A stretch of 6,994 bases of DNA from Methanocorpusculum sp. (GCA_029986195.1 DALTYF010000045.1:1-6994), one strand, 5' to 3'; numbered from the stretch's first letter, positions 1-5,986 are shown. The notes: generated from the sequence alone by a model not told the origin. Program-made: numbers and translations.

Positions 1-415
1 ATTCATGCCAACAAGGCGGGATACCTCATCCGCGCCGGATGCAGCCCTCGCCATTGATCCGGCAAACGCGGCGGCCTTTGTAAACAAAGCAAATGCCCTG
101 GTAGTCCTGGGAAAAACCGGTGACGCGGAGGAAGTGCTCCGCAGTGGAAGAGAGGCGGTGCCCACGGATGAACGCATCGCAAAGATCTTGGCAAACCTTC
201 TCGTGCGCACCGGGAAGTGGGAGGAAGCGCTCGCAGTTGCGGAAGAGGTTCTGTTAATCACTCCCGAAGATGACGAGGTGTGGAGCATCAAAGGCGCGGC
301 CTGTGCGTATCTGGGAAGAAAGGATGAGGCGGTCGCCGCATTCGGAAAAGCAATGAAGATCAATCCGAAGGAGAAATCCTACAAACACAACCGCGACGCG
401 ATTAAAAGTTCATAA
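1..415 (+). CDS. TPR-repeat protein, 5'-partial and apparently frameshifted
   Basis: C-terminal part of a tetratricopeptide-repeat protein, a helical scaffold for protein-protein contacts. No partner can be inferred. The readable frame (from base 2, first ATG at 5, stop TAA at 413-415) gives about 136 residues with three clear 34-residue TPR units. Each has the A8, G15, A20/A27 and P32 pattern (FVNKANALVVLG, ILANLLVRTGKWEEAL, SIKGAACAYLGRKDEAV). The first residues after the ATG at 5 (MPTRRDTSS) do not look like TPR. Frame 1 over bases 1-39 instead reads HANKAGYLIRAG, which aligns with the next unit's FVNKANALVVLG. The true gene therefore enters from outside the window in frame 1 and changes frame near base 38-40, so the ATG at 5 is probably not a start. 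It could be a pseudogene or a sequence error. It converges on the minus-strand gene ending at 473. TPR assignment is sure; the intact product is not known. Confidence 0.8.
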   Translation, partial: FMPTRRDTSSAPDAALAIDPANAAAFVNKANALVVLGKTGDAEEVLRSGREAVPTDERIAKILANLLVRTGKWEEALAVAEEVLLITPEDDEVWSIKGAACAYLGRKDEAVAAFGKAMKINPKEKSYKHNRDAIKSS

Positions 416-419
416 AATA

Positions 420-447
420 TTTTTTTTTTACAAAGTTTTCAAAAAAA
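420..447. terminator. Bidirectional oligo-T termination region between convergent genes
   Basis: Ten consecutive T on the plus strand (420-429) begin five bases after the TPR stop. Seven A at 441-447, which are T on the minus strand, lie about 25 bases beyond the stop of the minus-strand gene. Archaeal RNA polymerase terminates on oligo-T tracts, so this short gap plausibly ends both convergent transcripts. No strong stem is needed or seen. Confidence 0.6.
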
Positions 448-472
448 GGTGTCAGGCATTTGTCCGGTATGC

Positions 473-1162
473 CTAAACAACTTTCATCTCGATAGTATCG
501 TATCCGTACTGAAGAACCATTTCATCAGCAGTCTTGTTGGTAACAAGCGCAGGGCGGATTGCCATCGTTGTGGTATTGCTGGTTGCGTTTACCACCGGGA
601 AGTTCATGAGTCTCATCGTACCGACGGTCCAGTTGGCGTAATCAATGCCCATCTCAATGGCCTGATCTTTGGTGTAGGTCGTCTGGAAGAAGGAACCTGT
701 GGACTTTACGGTTCTTGGCTCGCCGATTCCGAGACCGACAACGCCGGTGGCAATCTGGTTGTACTCCTGATTCAGCATCCGGAACGGGTGCTCGTATGAG
801 GAGTTAATCAGGATCGGCGTTCCGTTTACGACGTCCACCTGCTGACCTGCAATAAGACCAAGATACTCGGTTACGGCCGGAAGTCTGTCGGCGGGAGAGG
901 CGTTGTAGACATCAATCGAAGAGGTGACCATCGGAATATCGCCGATATACATCGTATAATCCACTGCCACGATGTTTCCAGCTTCAATCGTTCCGGTGGT
1001 GGTTCCGCCGTTCTGGTTGAAAATATTGCCAAAATTACTGAACGAGAGGATACACATTACGACAAGAAGGACACAAAATGCGACTACGCCCACCTGCGTC
1101 CAATTAATATCCTTTTTCTGACGGGTTTTATCGCCCGCGTTACTCTTCGTCTGTACTGCCAT
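473..1162 (-). CDS. Single-pass membrane protein with divergent FKBP-like (peptidyl-prolyl isomerase-type) exported domain
   Basis: Predicted 229-residue protein. It has a short Lys-rich cytoplasmic N-terminus, one membrane segment at about residues 22-43 (VGVVAFCVLLVVMCILSF), a Gly/Thr-rich linker (52-58), and an exported domain to the C-terminus. The stretch VAVDYTMYIGDIPMVTSS (65-82) resembles the first strands of FKBP domains (V-x-V-x-Y-T, then the D-T-S region). The usual FKBP active-site aromatic set is not clearly present, so enzymatic activity is doubtful and a chaperone or structural role is possible. Seven N-x-S/T sequons lie in the exported part (N87, N113, N120, N177, N192, N196, N209), suggesting surface glycosylation. 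The frame stays open to ATGs at 1192 and 1225. I chose 1162 because the upstream extension is uncharged-aromatic and atypical and a start from the TATA at 1231-1240 would lie near 1209, which rules out 1225. The Shine-Dalgarno site is weak. Membrane topology is confident, FKBP relation moderate. Confidence 0.7.
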   Translation of the reverse strand: MAVQTKSNAGDKTRQKKDINWTQVGVVAFCVLLVVMCILSFSNFGNIFNQNGGTTTGTIEAGNIVAVDYTMYIGDIPMVTSSIDVYNASPADRLPAVTEYLGLIAGQQVDVVNGTPILINSSYEHPFRMLNQEYNQIATGVVGLGIGEPRTVKSTGSFFQTTYTKDQAIEMGIDYANWTVGTMRLMNFPVVNATSNTTTMAIRPALVTNKTADEMVLQYGYDTIEMKVV

Positions 1163-1230
1163 TTCTCTATAGTATGGGAAGGGATGCCTCATAAAGTAGT
1201 TGCTGTCCCCGGTTTGCCAACACACGAATG

Positions 1231-1240
1231 TTTATATAAA
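1231..1240. promoter_or_regulatory. Palindromic TATA box of hsp20, possibly shared with the divergent gene
   Basis: TTTATATAAA is a near-consensus archaeal TATA box. On the plus strand it predicts transcription start near 1261-1263, giving an hsp20 leader of about 53 nt. The decamer is its own reverse complement and no other good TATA box is seen for the minus-strand gene. It could therefore also direct leftward transcription from about 1209. The orientation bias would come from flanking BRE bases, which I cannot judge with certainty. Confidence 0.7.
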
Positions 1241-1269
1241 ATCGTGACTTACTATTAGTAAGTCACGAT
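1241..1269. promoter_or_regulatory. Perfect 29-bp palindromic operator at the hsp20 start site
   Basis: Two 14-base arms, ATCGTGACTTACTA and its exact reverse complement, flank a single central T at 1255. The element starts at the base after the TATA box and would span about -21 to +7 of the hsp20 transcript, the classic place for a repressor that blocks polymerase recruitment. Its core is CTTAC-N5-GTAAG. This resembles, with identical N5 spacing, the CTAAC-N5-GTTAG palindrome that I recall for the Archaeoglobus heat-shock regulator HSR1. The position also recalls the Pyrococcus Phr site. No regulator gene lies in the window. Confidence 0.75.
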
Positions 1270-1314
1270 GAACCGCTCCGTGCGAGTGACCAATAGCATA
1301 CGAGGTAAAATATC

Positions 1315-1800
1315 ATGTCAATCAGACCATATCAGTTCAGTTTTACATCCCTTGGCAACGAGCTTGACTCGCTGTTCGCCGAAATGGAGGCACGTGCATG
1401 TGCCCTCATGAACCAGTCCGGCGCATCGACTCTTCCGGCCGCGGTAAAAAGCGGCAACTACTCGGTGTTCGGCAGCGATTTCCACGTGGATCTCTGCGAG
1501 AATGAAAACGAGATCATTGTCGTGACCGATCTGCCGGGCGTGGAGAAAGAGAATATTTCCATCAAGCTCCTGAATCCCGAGACTCTGATGATCAGAACCG
1601 AGCAGCAGTCGGAAACAGAGGAGGGAACGGAGGGCACCTATCATCTGCGCGAGCGGAAAGCCGGCAGTATGCAGAGAAATATCCACCTGCCGGCCGCGGT
1701 CCAGGCGGAGGGGGCAAAGGCCAGTTTCAAGAATGGTGTTATGGAAATTACCCTGCAAAAGGAGAAGGCAGAGGAAGGAACAAGTATCACTATTGAGTAA
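1315..1800 (+). CDS. hsp20: Small heat shock protein, Hsp20/alpha-crystallin family
   Basis: A cytosolic ATP-independent holdase chaperone of 161 residues, a usual length for archaeal Hsp20. The N-terminal region (1-52) is variable. The alpha-crystallin domain runs from about 53 to 150 with the hallmarks FHVDL (56-60), TDLPGVEKE (71-79), YHLRER (109-114), RNIHLP (121-126) and the A-x-x-x-N-G-V signature (A136 to V142). A short C-terminal tail carries the I-x-I motif (ITI, 158-160) that docks into neighbouring subunits in oligomers. The start ATG at 1315 is backed by GAGGT at 1302-1306 with an 8-base spacer. Expression is probably heat-inducible through the TATA box and palindrome just upstream. 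It appears monocistronic: the next gene on the strand begins 124 bases later, after a T6 tract. Family assignment is nearly certain. Confidence 0.97.
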   Translation: MSIRPYQFSFTSLGNELDSLFAEMEARACALMNQSGASTLPAAVKSGNYSVFGSDFHVDLCENENEIIVVTDLPGVEKENISIKLLNPETLMIRTEQQSETEEGTEGTYHLRERKAGSMQRNIHLPAAVQAEGAKASFKNGVMEITLQKEKAEEGTSITIE

Positions 1801-1872
1801 TCTTCACTTCAACCAGCCGTTCTGCAGGGAATACCACTCCCGATCCCCTCTCCATACCCCAATACTCCCCAC

Positions 1873-1878
1873 TTTTTT
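1873..1878 (+). terminator. Possible oligo-T terminator of hsp20
   Basis: A T6 tract 72 bases past the hsp20 stop is the only oligo-T in the 1801-1924 gap. It would separate hsp20 from the CBS gene. No hairpin precedes it. The rest of the gap holds no clear TATA box or Shine-Dalgarno site for the downstream gene. Confidence 0.35.
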
Positions 1879-1924
1879 GTTCGATGCATTGATGCTGTTT
1901 CACTACGAATTAGTATCTCAAGCA

Positions 1925-3466
1925 ATGGAGAAGAAGCAGGTCCGTGACTACATGACGCACGACGTCATCAGCGTTGATGCGGGCGAGACCATTGGTGATG
2001 TGATTCACCTGATCCACACGACCCGTCATGACGGGTTTCCGGTGGTGCGGCAGGGCAAAGTGGTCGGCTACATCTCTGCGCGCGATATTATCGGGGAACA
2101 TCCGCTGACAACCGTGGATCAGCGGATGTCGCGCCATCCGATCAAGGCAACGTCGAATCTGACGATCACCGAGGTTGCCCGCAGGATTTTCCGTTCCGGT
2201 ATTCAGAAGCTGCCGGTTGTGGATGAGGAGAATACCCTTATCGGTATTGTTTCGAATGTGGATGTGATCCGGTCGCAGATTGAGCGGGTGACGCCGGAGA
2301 AGGTTTTCAATTTTATGAGTACGCTGCATACGCTCTACGGGGTGGATCCCACGCTTTCGCGGGAGATGATTCCGATCGGAGATATTCAGCCGACCCAGTC
2401 CCTGGTGTTTCAGGAGGAACTGGAGGGCAGGATGTATGAACTGAAGATGCATCTTGCCGAGCCGGTGATTGCGGTGCGGTGCTGCGGCCGCCTGATTCTT
2501 GTGGACGGGCATCACCGGGCGGTTGCGGCACAGCGGCTGGGTATTCCGGCGCTTGATGCGTATGTGGTTTCTATTGATGCGGATATTGAGCTGGGGCTTG
2601 AGAAGACGGCGCATTCGATGCATATCTATACGCTTGCGGATGTGCGGATTGATGACAGTCCGGAGCATTCACTGGTCGGGCCGACGCATCCCGGGTTAAT
2701 TCCGACGGAAAAGAAGCTGGTTTCCGATTATATGACGATTCATGTGTTCAGTGTTCCGGTTACGGGGACGGTGAAGGATGTTATCCGGCTGATTCGTGCG
2801 ACGAGTCATGACGGGTTTCCGGTGGTGGATGAGGAGGGGTGTGTTGTCGGGTTTATTGCGGCGCGGGATATTGTGGGGGCGGCGGCGTATGATCCTGTTG
2901 TCGGGCTGATGGAGCGGGTGCTTCTGAAGACGTATCCCGACAGCGGTATGACGGATGTGGCACGGAAGATGTTCCGGTTCTGTATTCAGAAGCTGCCGGT
3001 TATCAATCATCAGGATAAGCTGATCGGTATTATTACGAATGCGGACGTTATCCGGTCGCAGATTGAGAAGGTGACGCCGGAGAAGGTGTTTGATTATATT
3101 CAGACGCTGAAGACGCTGTACGGGGTGCAGCCGCAGCTTTCGCGCGGGATGGTTCCGGTTGACCGGCTGATGCCGACGCAGTCGAAGGTGTATATGGATG
3201 AGCTTGACGGGAGGAGTTATGAGATTACGAAGGGTCTTGCGGAGCCGCTGATCGTGGTGCGGCGACAGGGGAAGCTGGTTCTGATTGACGGGCATCACCG
3301 GGCGGTTGCGGCAAACCGGATGCATCTGAAGGAGCTTGAGGCGTATATCATCGATATTGATTCGGATGTGGAGCTGGGTATTGAGAAGACGGCCCGGAAT
3401 ATGCGGCTGCGGTCGCTGGATGATGTGCAGGTGCTGGATGAGTCGCGCTGCGCATTTCTTGCATAA
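1925..3466 (+). CDS. Tandemly duplicated CBS-CBS-ParB-like protein
   Basis: A 513-residue soluble protein made of two copies of the same unit, offset by about 260 residues. Unit 1 has a CBS pair (about 6-120, with VRDYM, DGFPVV, QKLPVVD and GIVSNVDVIRSQIE) and then a ParB/sulfiredoxin-fold domain (about 145-230) with ILVDGHHRAVAA at 191-202. Unit 2 repeats this order with a CBS pair (about 266-381) and DGHHRAVAA from D455. CBS pairs usually bind adenine nucleotides or SAM and gate an attached domain. ParB-like folds include DNA-partition CTPases and free serine kinases (SerK/SbnI type), so a nucleotide-dependent phosphotransferase is as plausible as DNA binding. There is no obvious DNA-binding helix-turn-helix domain and no parA neighbour, which argues against partition. 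The open frame extends back to 1733 inside hsp20, which is out-of-frame read-through. The ATG at 1925 begins directly at the CBS fold and 1892 is an alternative. Neither has a good Shine-Dalgarno site. Domain calls are confident, function unknown. Confidence 0.88.
   Translation: MEKKQVRDYMTHDVISVDAGETIGDVIHLIHTTRHDGFPVVRQGKVVGYISARDIIGEHPLTTVDQRMSRHPIKATSNLTITEVARRIFRSGIQKLPVVDEENTLIGIVSNVDVIRSQIERVTPEKVFNFMSTLHTLYGVDPTLSREMIPIGDIQPTQSLVFQEELEGRMYELKMHLAEPVIAVRCCGRLILVDGHHRAVAAQRLGIPALDAYVVSIDADIELGLEKTAHSMHIYTLADVRIDDSPEHSLVGPTHPGLIPTEKKLVSDYMTIHVFSVPVTGTVKDVIRLIRATSHDGFPVVDEEGCVVGFIAARDIVGAAAYDPVVGLMERVLLKTYPDSGMTDVARKMFRFCIQKLPVINHQDKLIGIITNADVIRSQIEKVTPEKVFDYIQTLKTLYGVQPQLSRGMVPVDRLMPTQSKVYMDELDGRSYEITKGLAEPLIVVRRQGKLVLIDGHHRAVAANRMHLKELEAYIIDIDSDVELGIEKTARNMRLRSLDDVQVLDESRCAFLA
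2025..3313 (+). repeat. Internal tandem gene duplication with identical DNA patches
   Basis: The two halves of the CBS-ParB gene keep exact DNA identity over 23 bases (2025-2047 and 2805-2827, offset 780) and 27 bases (2504-2530 and 3287-3313, offset 783). A shorter match surrounds 2287-2304 and 3070-3087. The change of offset from 780 to 783 means one codon was gained or lost between the halves. Much of the remaining sequence has diverged at the DNA level, so the duplication is not recent. The patches sit on the most conserved protein motifs. Confidence 0.85.
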
Positions 3467-3469
3467 TTC

Positions 3470-3475
3470 TTTTTT
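3470..3475 (+). terminator. Oligo-T terminator after the CBS-ParB gene
   Basis: A T6 tract begins four bases after the TAA stop at 3464-3466, a common form of archaeal 3' end. No stem precedes it. Confidence 0.4.
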
Positions 3476-3569
3476 GTGACGGGGGTAGAGGCTGGGAGGG
3501 GATGTTCCCGGGTATCGGTTTTTGGTACGATCCAAGTATCTATCTCTTTTCAAACGCAGAGGAGAGAGT

Positions 3570-3792
3570 ATGCCGGTAAACAGGAGGAATGTTGAGGTTG
3601 CCGCGCTTCTGCATCATATTACTGCTCTGTATCAGGAGGATTGAGCTGCAGGCGCGGGATGAGCGGGTGGTAAAAATTACGCATGCGGTACGGAAGTCAC
3701 AGGAGCTGAGTCCGTCTGAGAAGGAACGGGTGCGTTCCCTGCTTGCCGAACGGGAGTGGGAGCGGCTGAAGGGGTTTCTGGAGATGCTGTGA
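3570..3792 (+). CDS. Small unknown helical protein, split by an apparent +1 frameshift
   Basis: I do not recognise this family. An ATG at 3570, preceded by GAGGAG (3559-3564) with a 5-base spacer, opens 24 codons (MPVNRRNVEVAALLHHITALYQED) and stops at TGA 3642-3644. From GAG at 3643 another frame continues with ELQARDERVVKITHAVRK and a further 31 charged residues to TGA at 3790-3792. Skipping the single T at 3642 joins them into a 73-residue, Glu/Arg/Leu-rich, probably all-helical cytoplasmic protein without a membrane segment. The second frame alone begins at ATG 3589, but its first 20 residues are out-of-frame reading of the good N-terminus. The codon style of both parts resembles the upstream CBS gene. 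It could be a pseudogene, a sequence error or, less likely, recoding. It converges on the minus-strand operon. Confidence 0.55.
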
Positions 3793-3797
3793 GCGCA

Positions 3798-3931
3798 GGG
3801 GAAACGGGATATAGGCGTTGTGCGGCGTGCCCGGAGAAAGGGCCAATTTCCCCGTCTTTCACGGACAGAATGAGAATAAAAAGTGTCTATGAGATTCTGT
3901 ATTTTCTGTGATCAAAAAAGGAAAGACGGGG
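3798..3931. other. Non-coding stretch with overlapping inverted repeats
   Basis: The 176-base gap between the small gene and the minus-strand operon holds complementary segments. GGGGAAA (3798-3804) pairs with TTTCCCC (3847-3853). CCCCGTCTTTC (3850-3860) pairs with GAAAGACGGGG (3921-3931), and ACAGAAT (3865-3871) with ATTCTGT (3894-3900) is nested inside the latter. The first two pairings compete for 3850-3853, and the second overlaps the adjoining palindrome. No ORF or promoter is visible. It may be a structured 3' UTR or a remnant. The evidence is complementarity only. Confidence 0.3.
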
Positions 3932-3960
3932 AGTTTTTTCCGTCGGAAAAAACTCCCCGT
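3914..3960 (-). terminator. Long hairpin terminator of the tuf-rps10-GT-C operon
   Basis: Positions 3926-3960 form a perfect 35-bp palindrome: two 17-base arms (ACGGGGAGTTTTTTCCG and its complement) around T3943. It starts eight bases after the stop codon of the minus-strand gene. Beyond it, reading leftward, lies a T6 tract (A6 at 3914-3919). The layout of stop, GC-rich-based hairpin and oligo-T looks like an intrinsic terminator for the minus strand. The plus strand has no oligo-T after the hairpin. Confidence 0.7.
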
Positions 3961-3968
3961 GCCGTTAC

Positions 3969-5645
3969 TTACGATGAGATCCGCGTAAAGACATCGGTGT
4001 TGATGCTGCCGAATTTTCCGTCCCGCGTCACATAGTACCTGAGCCAGCCGGGATTGTTGCCGGTTGCGGCGGCGTCAATCCAGTAGCTTAACCGGATCGT
4101 CTTCTTTTCATAACCCGGAAGACTTTCGTAGCTGTCGCCGTCGTGCGTCATGATGATGTCAAAGTCCCCGGCAAGAACACTGTCCTCGGATATCTTCTTT
4201 CCGTAGTAACTTATTTTCTTCCACGCATCACCGCGATAGTACCAGGTGTACGGCCAGCTCTGATCGGATGAGATCGCTACCTTGTCTGCGGCGTCGATTG
4301 CGGCCATCATTTCCACAAGGTCTTCCGAGTTCTGTACCTGTACAATCGGCTCTGCAATATCTGCGGGGGTAAACGCCACATGGAACGTGACCACCAGCAG
4401 GAAGGCACATGCAAGAACCATCAGCGGTTTTGTGTACTTTCCGGCAAAGGAGAGTGCATACGCCGCAACGAAGATCATCGGCACCAGCTGGTGCAGTGAC
4501 AGCCACGGAACCTTTTCGCCGATGTAGGCATAGGTGAGGCAGGCCATGATTGTCCAGTAGATCGCAAACCGGATGAACTCCTCCTGACGGTTCAGCACTG
4601 CGGGAGGTTCCGGACGGCGGAAGAGGTCTGCAAAGGAGAATTTCCTTTTTGCCGCCGGAACCGGCGCCGGAGGCGCGGGTCCGGACTCCGTCTCTCCGGC
4701 GCTTTCAAAGAGTTCCGTATCAGCGGCTGCGTCCGGGGTTTCGTCTGCCGTCGCCGGTTTTTCTTCGCACGGACGGCGCAGATACAGTATCACGCCCGCG
4801 ATTGCAAAGAGAAGAATCGGCAGTTCATACAGCACAAAGAGCAGCAGATAGTAATACGGCGGACCGCCGATGCGCTGCTGGTTATGCATGTTCAGCCAGT
4901 GTTCGATAGCGGACGGGCCGGCGGTGAGAATCACTTCCGGATGTGCGCCGAACGATGAGTAGAACAGGCATCCGATCCCCGCAAATACGAGAAATGCAAG
5001 AACCGCATCGCGCAGCCAGTGTACGGGAAGCGTGATCTTTCTGCTCCACACCAGGTAGAGGAAGAACAGCCCGAATGTTACCAGAATGAGCGGCATGTTC
5101 TCCTTCGAGCACATGCCAAGAGCTGCGGCTATGCCTGCGATCAGCAGATAATACCACTTTCCTTTCTGAATCCATGCAAGAAACGCCACGATGATCAGCA
5201 GTGAGAAGAACACCACAAAGACGTCATTGCGCAAAAACCGCGAGAAGTAGATCATCTCCGGGGCGATGGCAACAAAGATGCCGGCAATGATCGCAGTCTT
5301 TCCGGAAAGATACTGCATCCGGTACAGACAGTACACCAGCGGGATCAGTGCTGTTCCGAAGATGCACGGGAGAATGCGGCCTACCAGGTCCGAGTCACCG
5401 AACAGTGCAAACATTCCTGCGGTAACATAGTACAGGAACGGGCCGTGATACACGGGATCATAGACATATGTTCCCTGTGTCAGCAGCTGATAGGAAAACC
5501 ATGCGTGAATCGCTTCGTCATGATGAAACAGTTTGAGATCCAAAAAGGCAAATCTCAGAATAAGAGCAACAATCAGAATAGCGAGAAACACGTGTTCAAC
5601 ACGAACACGATTTTGGATGTGTGACAAAAAGGTTGGGGCGGGCAT
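3969..5645 (-). CDS. GT-C fold polytopic membrane protein, TIGR03663/Agl23-like (glycosyltransferase family 39-type)
   Basis: A 558-residue protein with about ten or more membrane segments, resembling dolichyl-phosphate-mannose protein mannosyltransferases (PMT/GT39). The first extracytoplasmic loop carries HHDEAIHAWF with the acidic D43-E44 pair. FSRFLRND (134-141) matches the R-x-x-R-x-D element of the fold. EKVPWL (377-382) and SWPYTWYYR (463-471) are features I associate with TIGR03663, now named flippase activity-associated protein Agl23. The role is probably in lipid-linked glycan assembly or transfer for surface N-glycosylation, but substrate and reaction are not proven. Residues about 291-356 are a Pro/Ala/Glu-rich polar loop splitting the membrane domain. 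The C-terminal 130 residues are mostly soluble. The start at 5645 is chosen over 5681 because GAGGTGA (minus strand, 5653-5659) stands seven bases upstream. The gene begins 19 bases after rps10 ends, so the two are probably co-transcribed. Confidence 0.87.
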   Translation of the reverse strand: MPAPTFLSHIQNRVRVEHVFLAILIVALILRFAFLDLKLFHHDEAIHAWFSYQLLTQGTYVYDPVYHGPFLYYVTAGMFALFGDSDLVGRILPCIFGTALIPLVYCLYRMQYLSGKTAIIAGIFVAIAPEMIYFSRFLRNDVFVVFFSLLIIVAFLAWIQKGKWYYLLIAGIAAALGMCSKENMPLILVTFGLFFLYLVWSRKITLPVHWLRDAVLAFLVFAGIGCLFYSSFGAHPEVILTAGPSAIEHWLNMHNQQRIGGPPYYYLLLFVLYELPILLFAIAGVILYLRRPCEEKPATADETPDAAADTELFESAGETESGPAPPAPVPAAKRKFSFADLFRRPEPPAVLNRQEEFIRFAIYWTIMACLTYAYIGEKVPWLSLHQLVPMIFVAAYALSFAGKYTKPLMVLACAFLLVVTFHVAFTPADIAEPIVQVQNSEDLVEMMAAIDAADKVAISSDQSWPYTWYYRGDAWKKISYYGKKISEDSVLAGDFDIIMTHDGDSYESLPGYEKKTIRLSYWIDAAATGNNPGWLRYYVTRDGKFGSINTDVFTRISS

Positions 5646-5652
5646 AGGGCCC

Positions 5653-5659
5653 TCACCTC
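5653..5659 (-). promoter_or_regulatory. Strong Shine-Dalgarno site deciding the GT-C gene start
   Basis: On the minus strand GAGGTGA, a near-complete match to the archaeal anti-Shine-Dalgarno, lies between the rps10 stop and the ATG at 5645 with a 7-base spacer. It fixes the start and supports translation from a shared mRNA with rps10. Confidence 0.8.
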
Positions 5660-5664
5660 GGATT

Positions 5665-5973
5665 TTAGTTCTCCAGAACAATCTCGATGCTGATATCCTT
5701 CGGAACCTGGATACGCATCAGCTGTCTGAGCGCACGCTCATCGGCGTCAAGGTCGATGAGGCGTTTGTGAACGCGCATCTGCCAGCGATCCCACGTTGCG
5801 GTACCTTCTCCGTCCGGACTCTTCCGGATAGGAACGATAAGACGCTTGGTCGGCAACGGGATGGGTCCTGCCAGATTTACACCGGTACGCTCTGCAATCT
5901 CTCGGATACGGGTACAAACCGTTTCCACTTTTTCATAATCCGTCCCAGTAAGGCGTATTCTGGCTTTCTGCAT
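5665..5973 (-). CDS. rps10: 30S ribosomal protein S10 (uS10)
   Basis: Component of the small ribosomal subunit head, near the decoding-site side. The 102-residue product ([16 protein letters not shown] to the terminal IEIVLEN) covers the full archaeal uS10 family length. It contains the [20 protein letters not shown] segment, the conserved extended loop, and the HKRLIDL stretch. The ATG at 5973 is preferred over the in-frame TTG at 5979. The site GGTGAT (minus strand, 5979-5984) stands five bases before the ATG and overlaps the TTG, and the ATG gives the usual MQKARIR beginning. It follows tuf by 35 bases, the standard archaeal str operon order. The gap contains a hairpin and T6 tract that might reduce read-through into rps10. 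Identification is certain. Confidence 0.98.
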   Translation of the reverse strand: MQKARIRLTGTDYEKVETVCTRIREIAERTGVNLAGPIPLPTKRLIVPIRKSPDGEGTATWDRWQMRVHKRLIDLDADERALRQLMRIQVPKDISIEIVLEN

Positions 5974-5986
5974 TGTCAATCACCAC

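Noticed and set aside
1163..1225. Longer N-terminus of the FKBP-like membrane protein (starts at 1192 or 1225)
   Set aside because: The extension is unlike an archaeal membrane-protein N-terminus, and a transcript from the TATA box at 1231-1240 would begin after 1225. The 1192 start cannot be wholly excluded.
1733..1924. N-terminal extension of the CBS-ParB frame back into hsp20
   Set aside because: It overlaps the confident Hsp20 coding end in another frame, is basic and low-quality, and the CBS fold begins right at 1925.
1925..3466. Chromosome or plasmid partition (ParB) function
   Set aside because: No ParA-type gene, no centromere-like repeats and no helix-turn-helix region are visible; only the ParB/sulfiredoxin-fold motif is shared.
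1910..3553. Long His/Arg-rich minus-strand frames opposite the CBS-ParB gene
   Set aside because: They recur in both halves because the gene is duplicated, and their composition is that of antisense reading of GAT/CGG/ATT-rich codons.
5974..5979. TTG at 5979 as the rps10 start
   Set aside because: The TTG overlaps the GGTGAT ribosome binding site, whereas the ATG at 5973 has proper spacing and gives the standard MQKARIR start.
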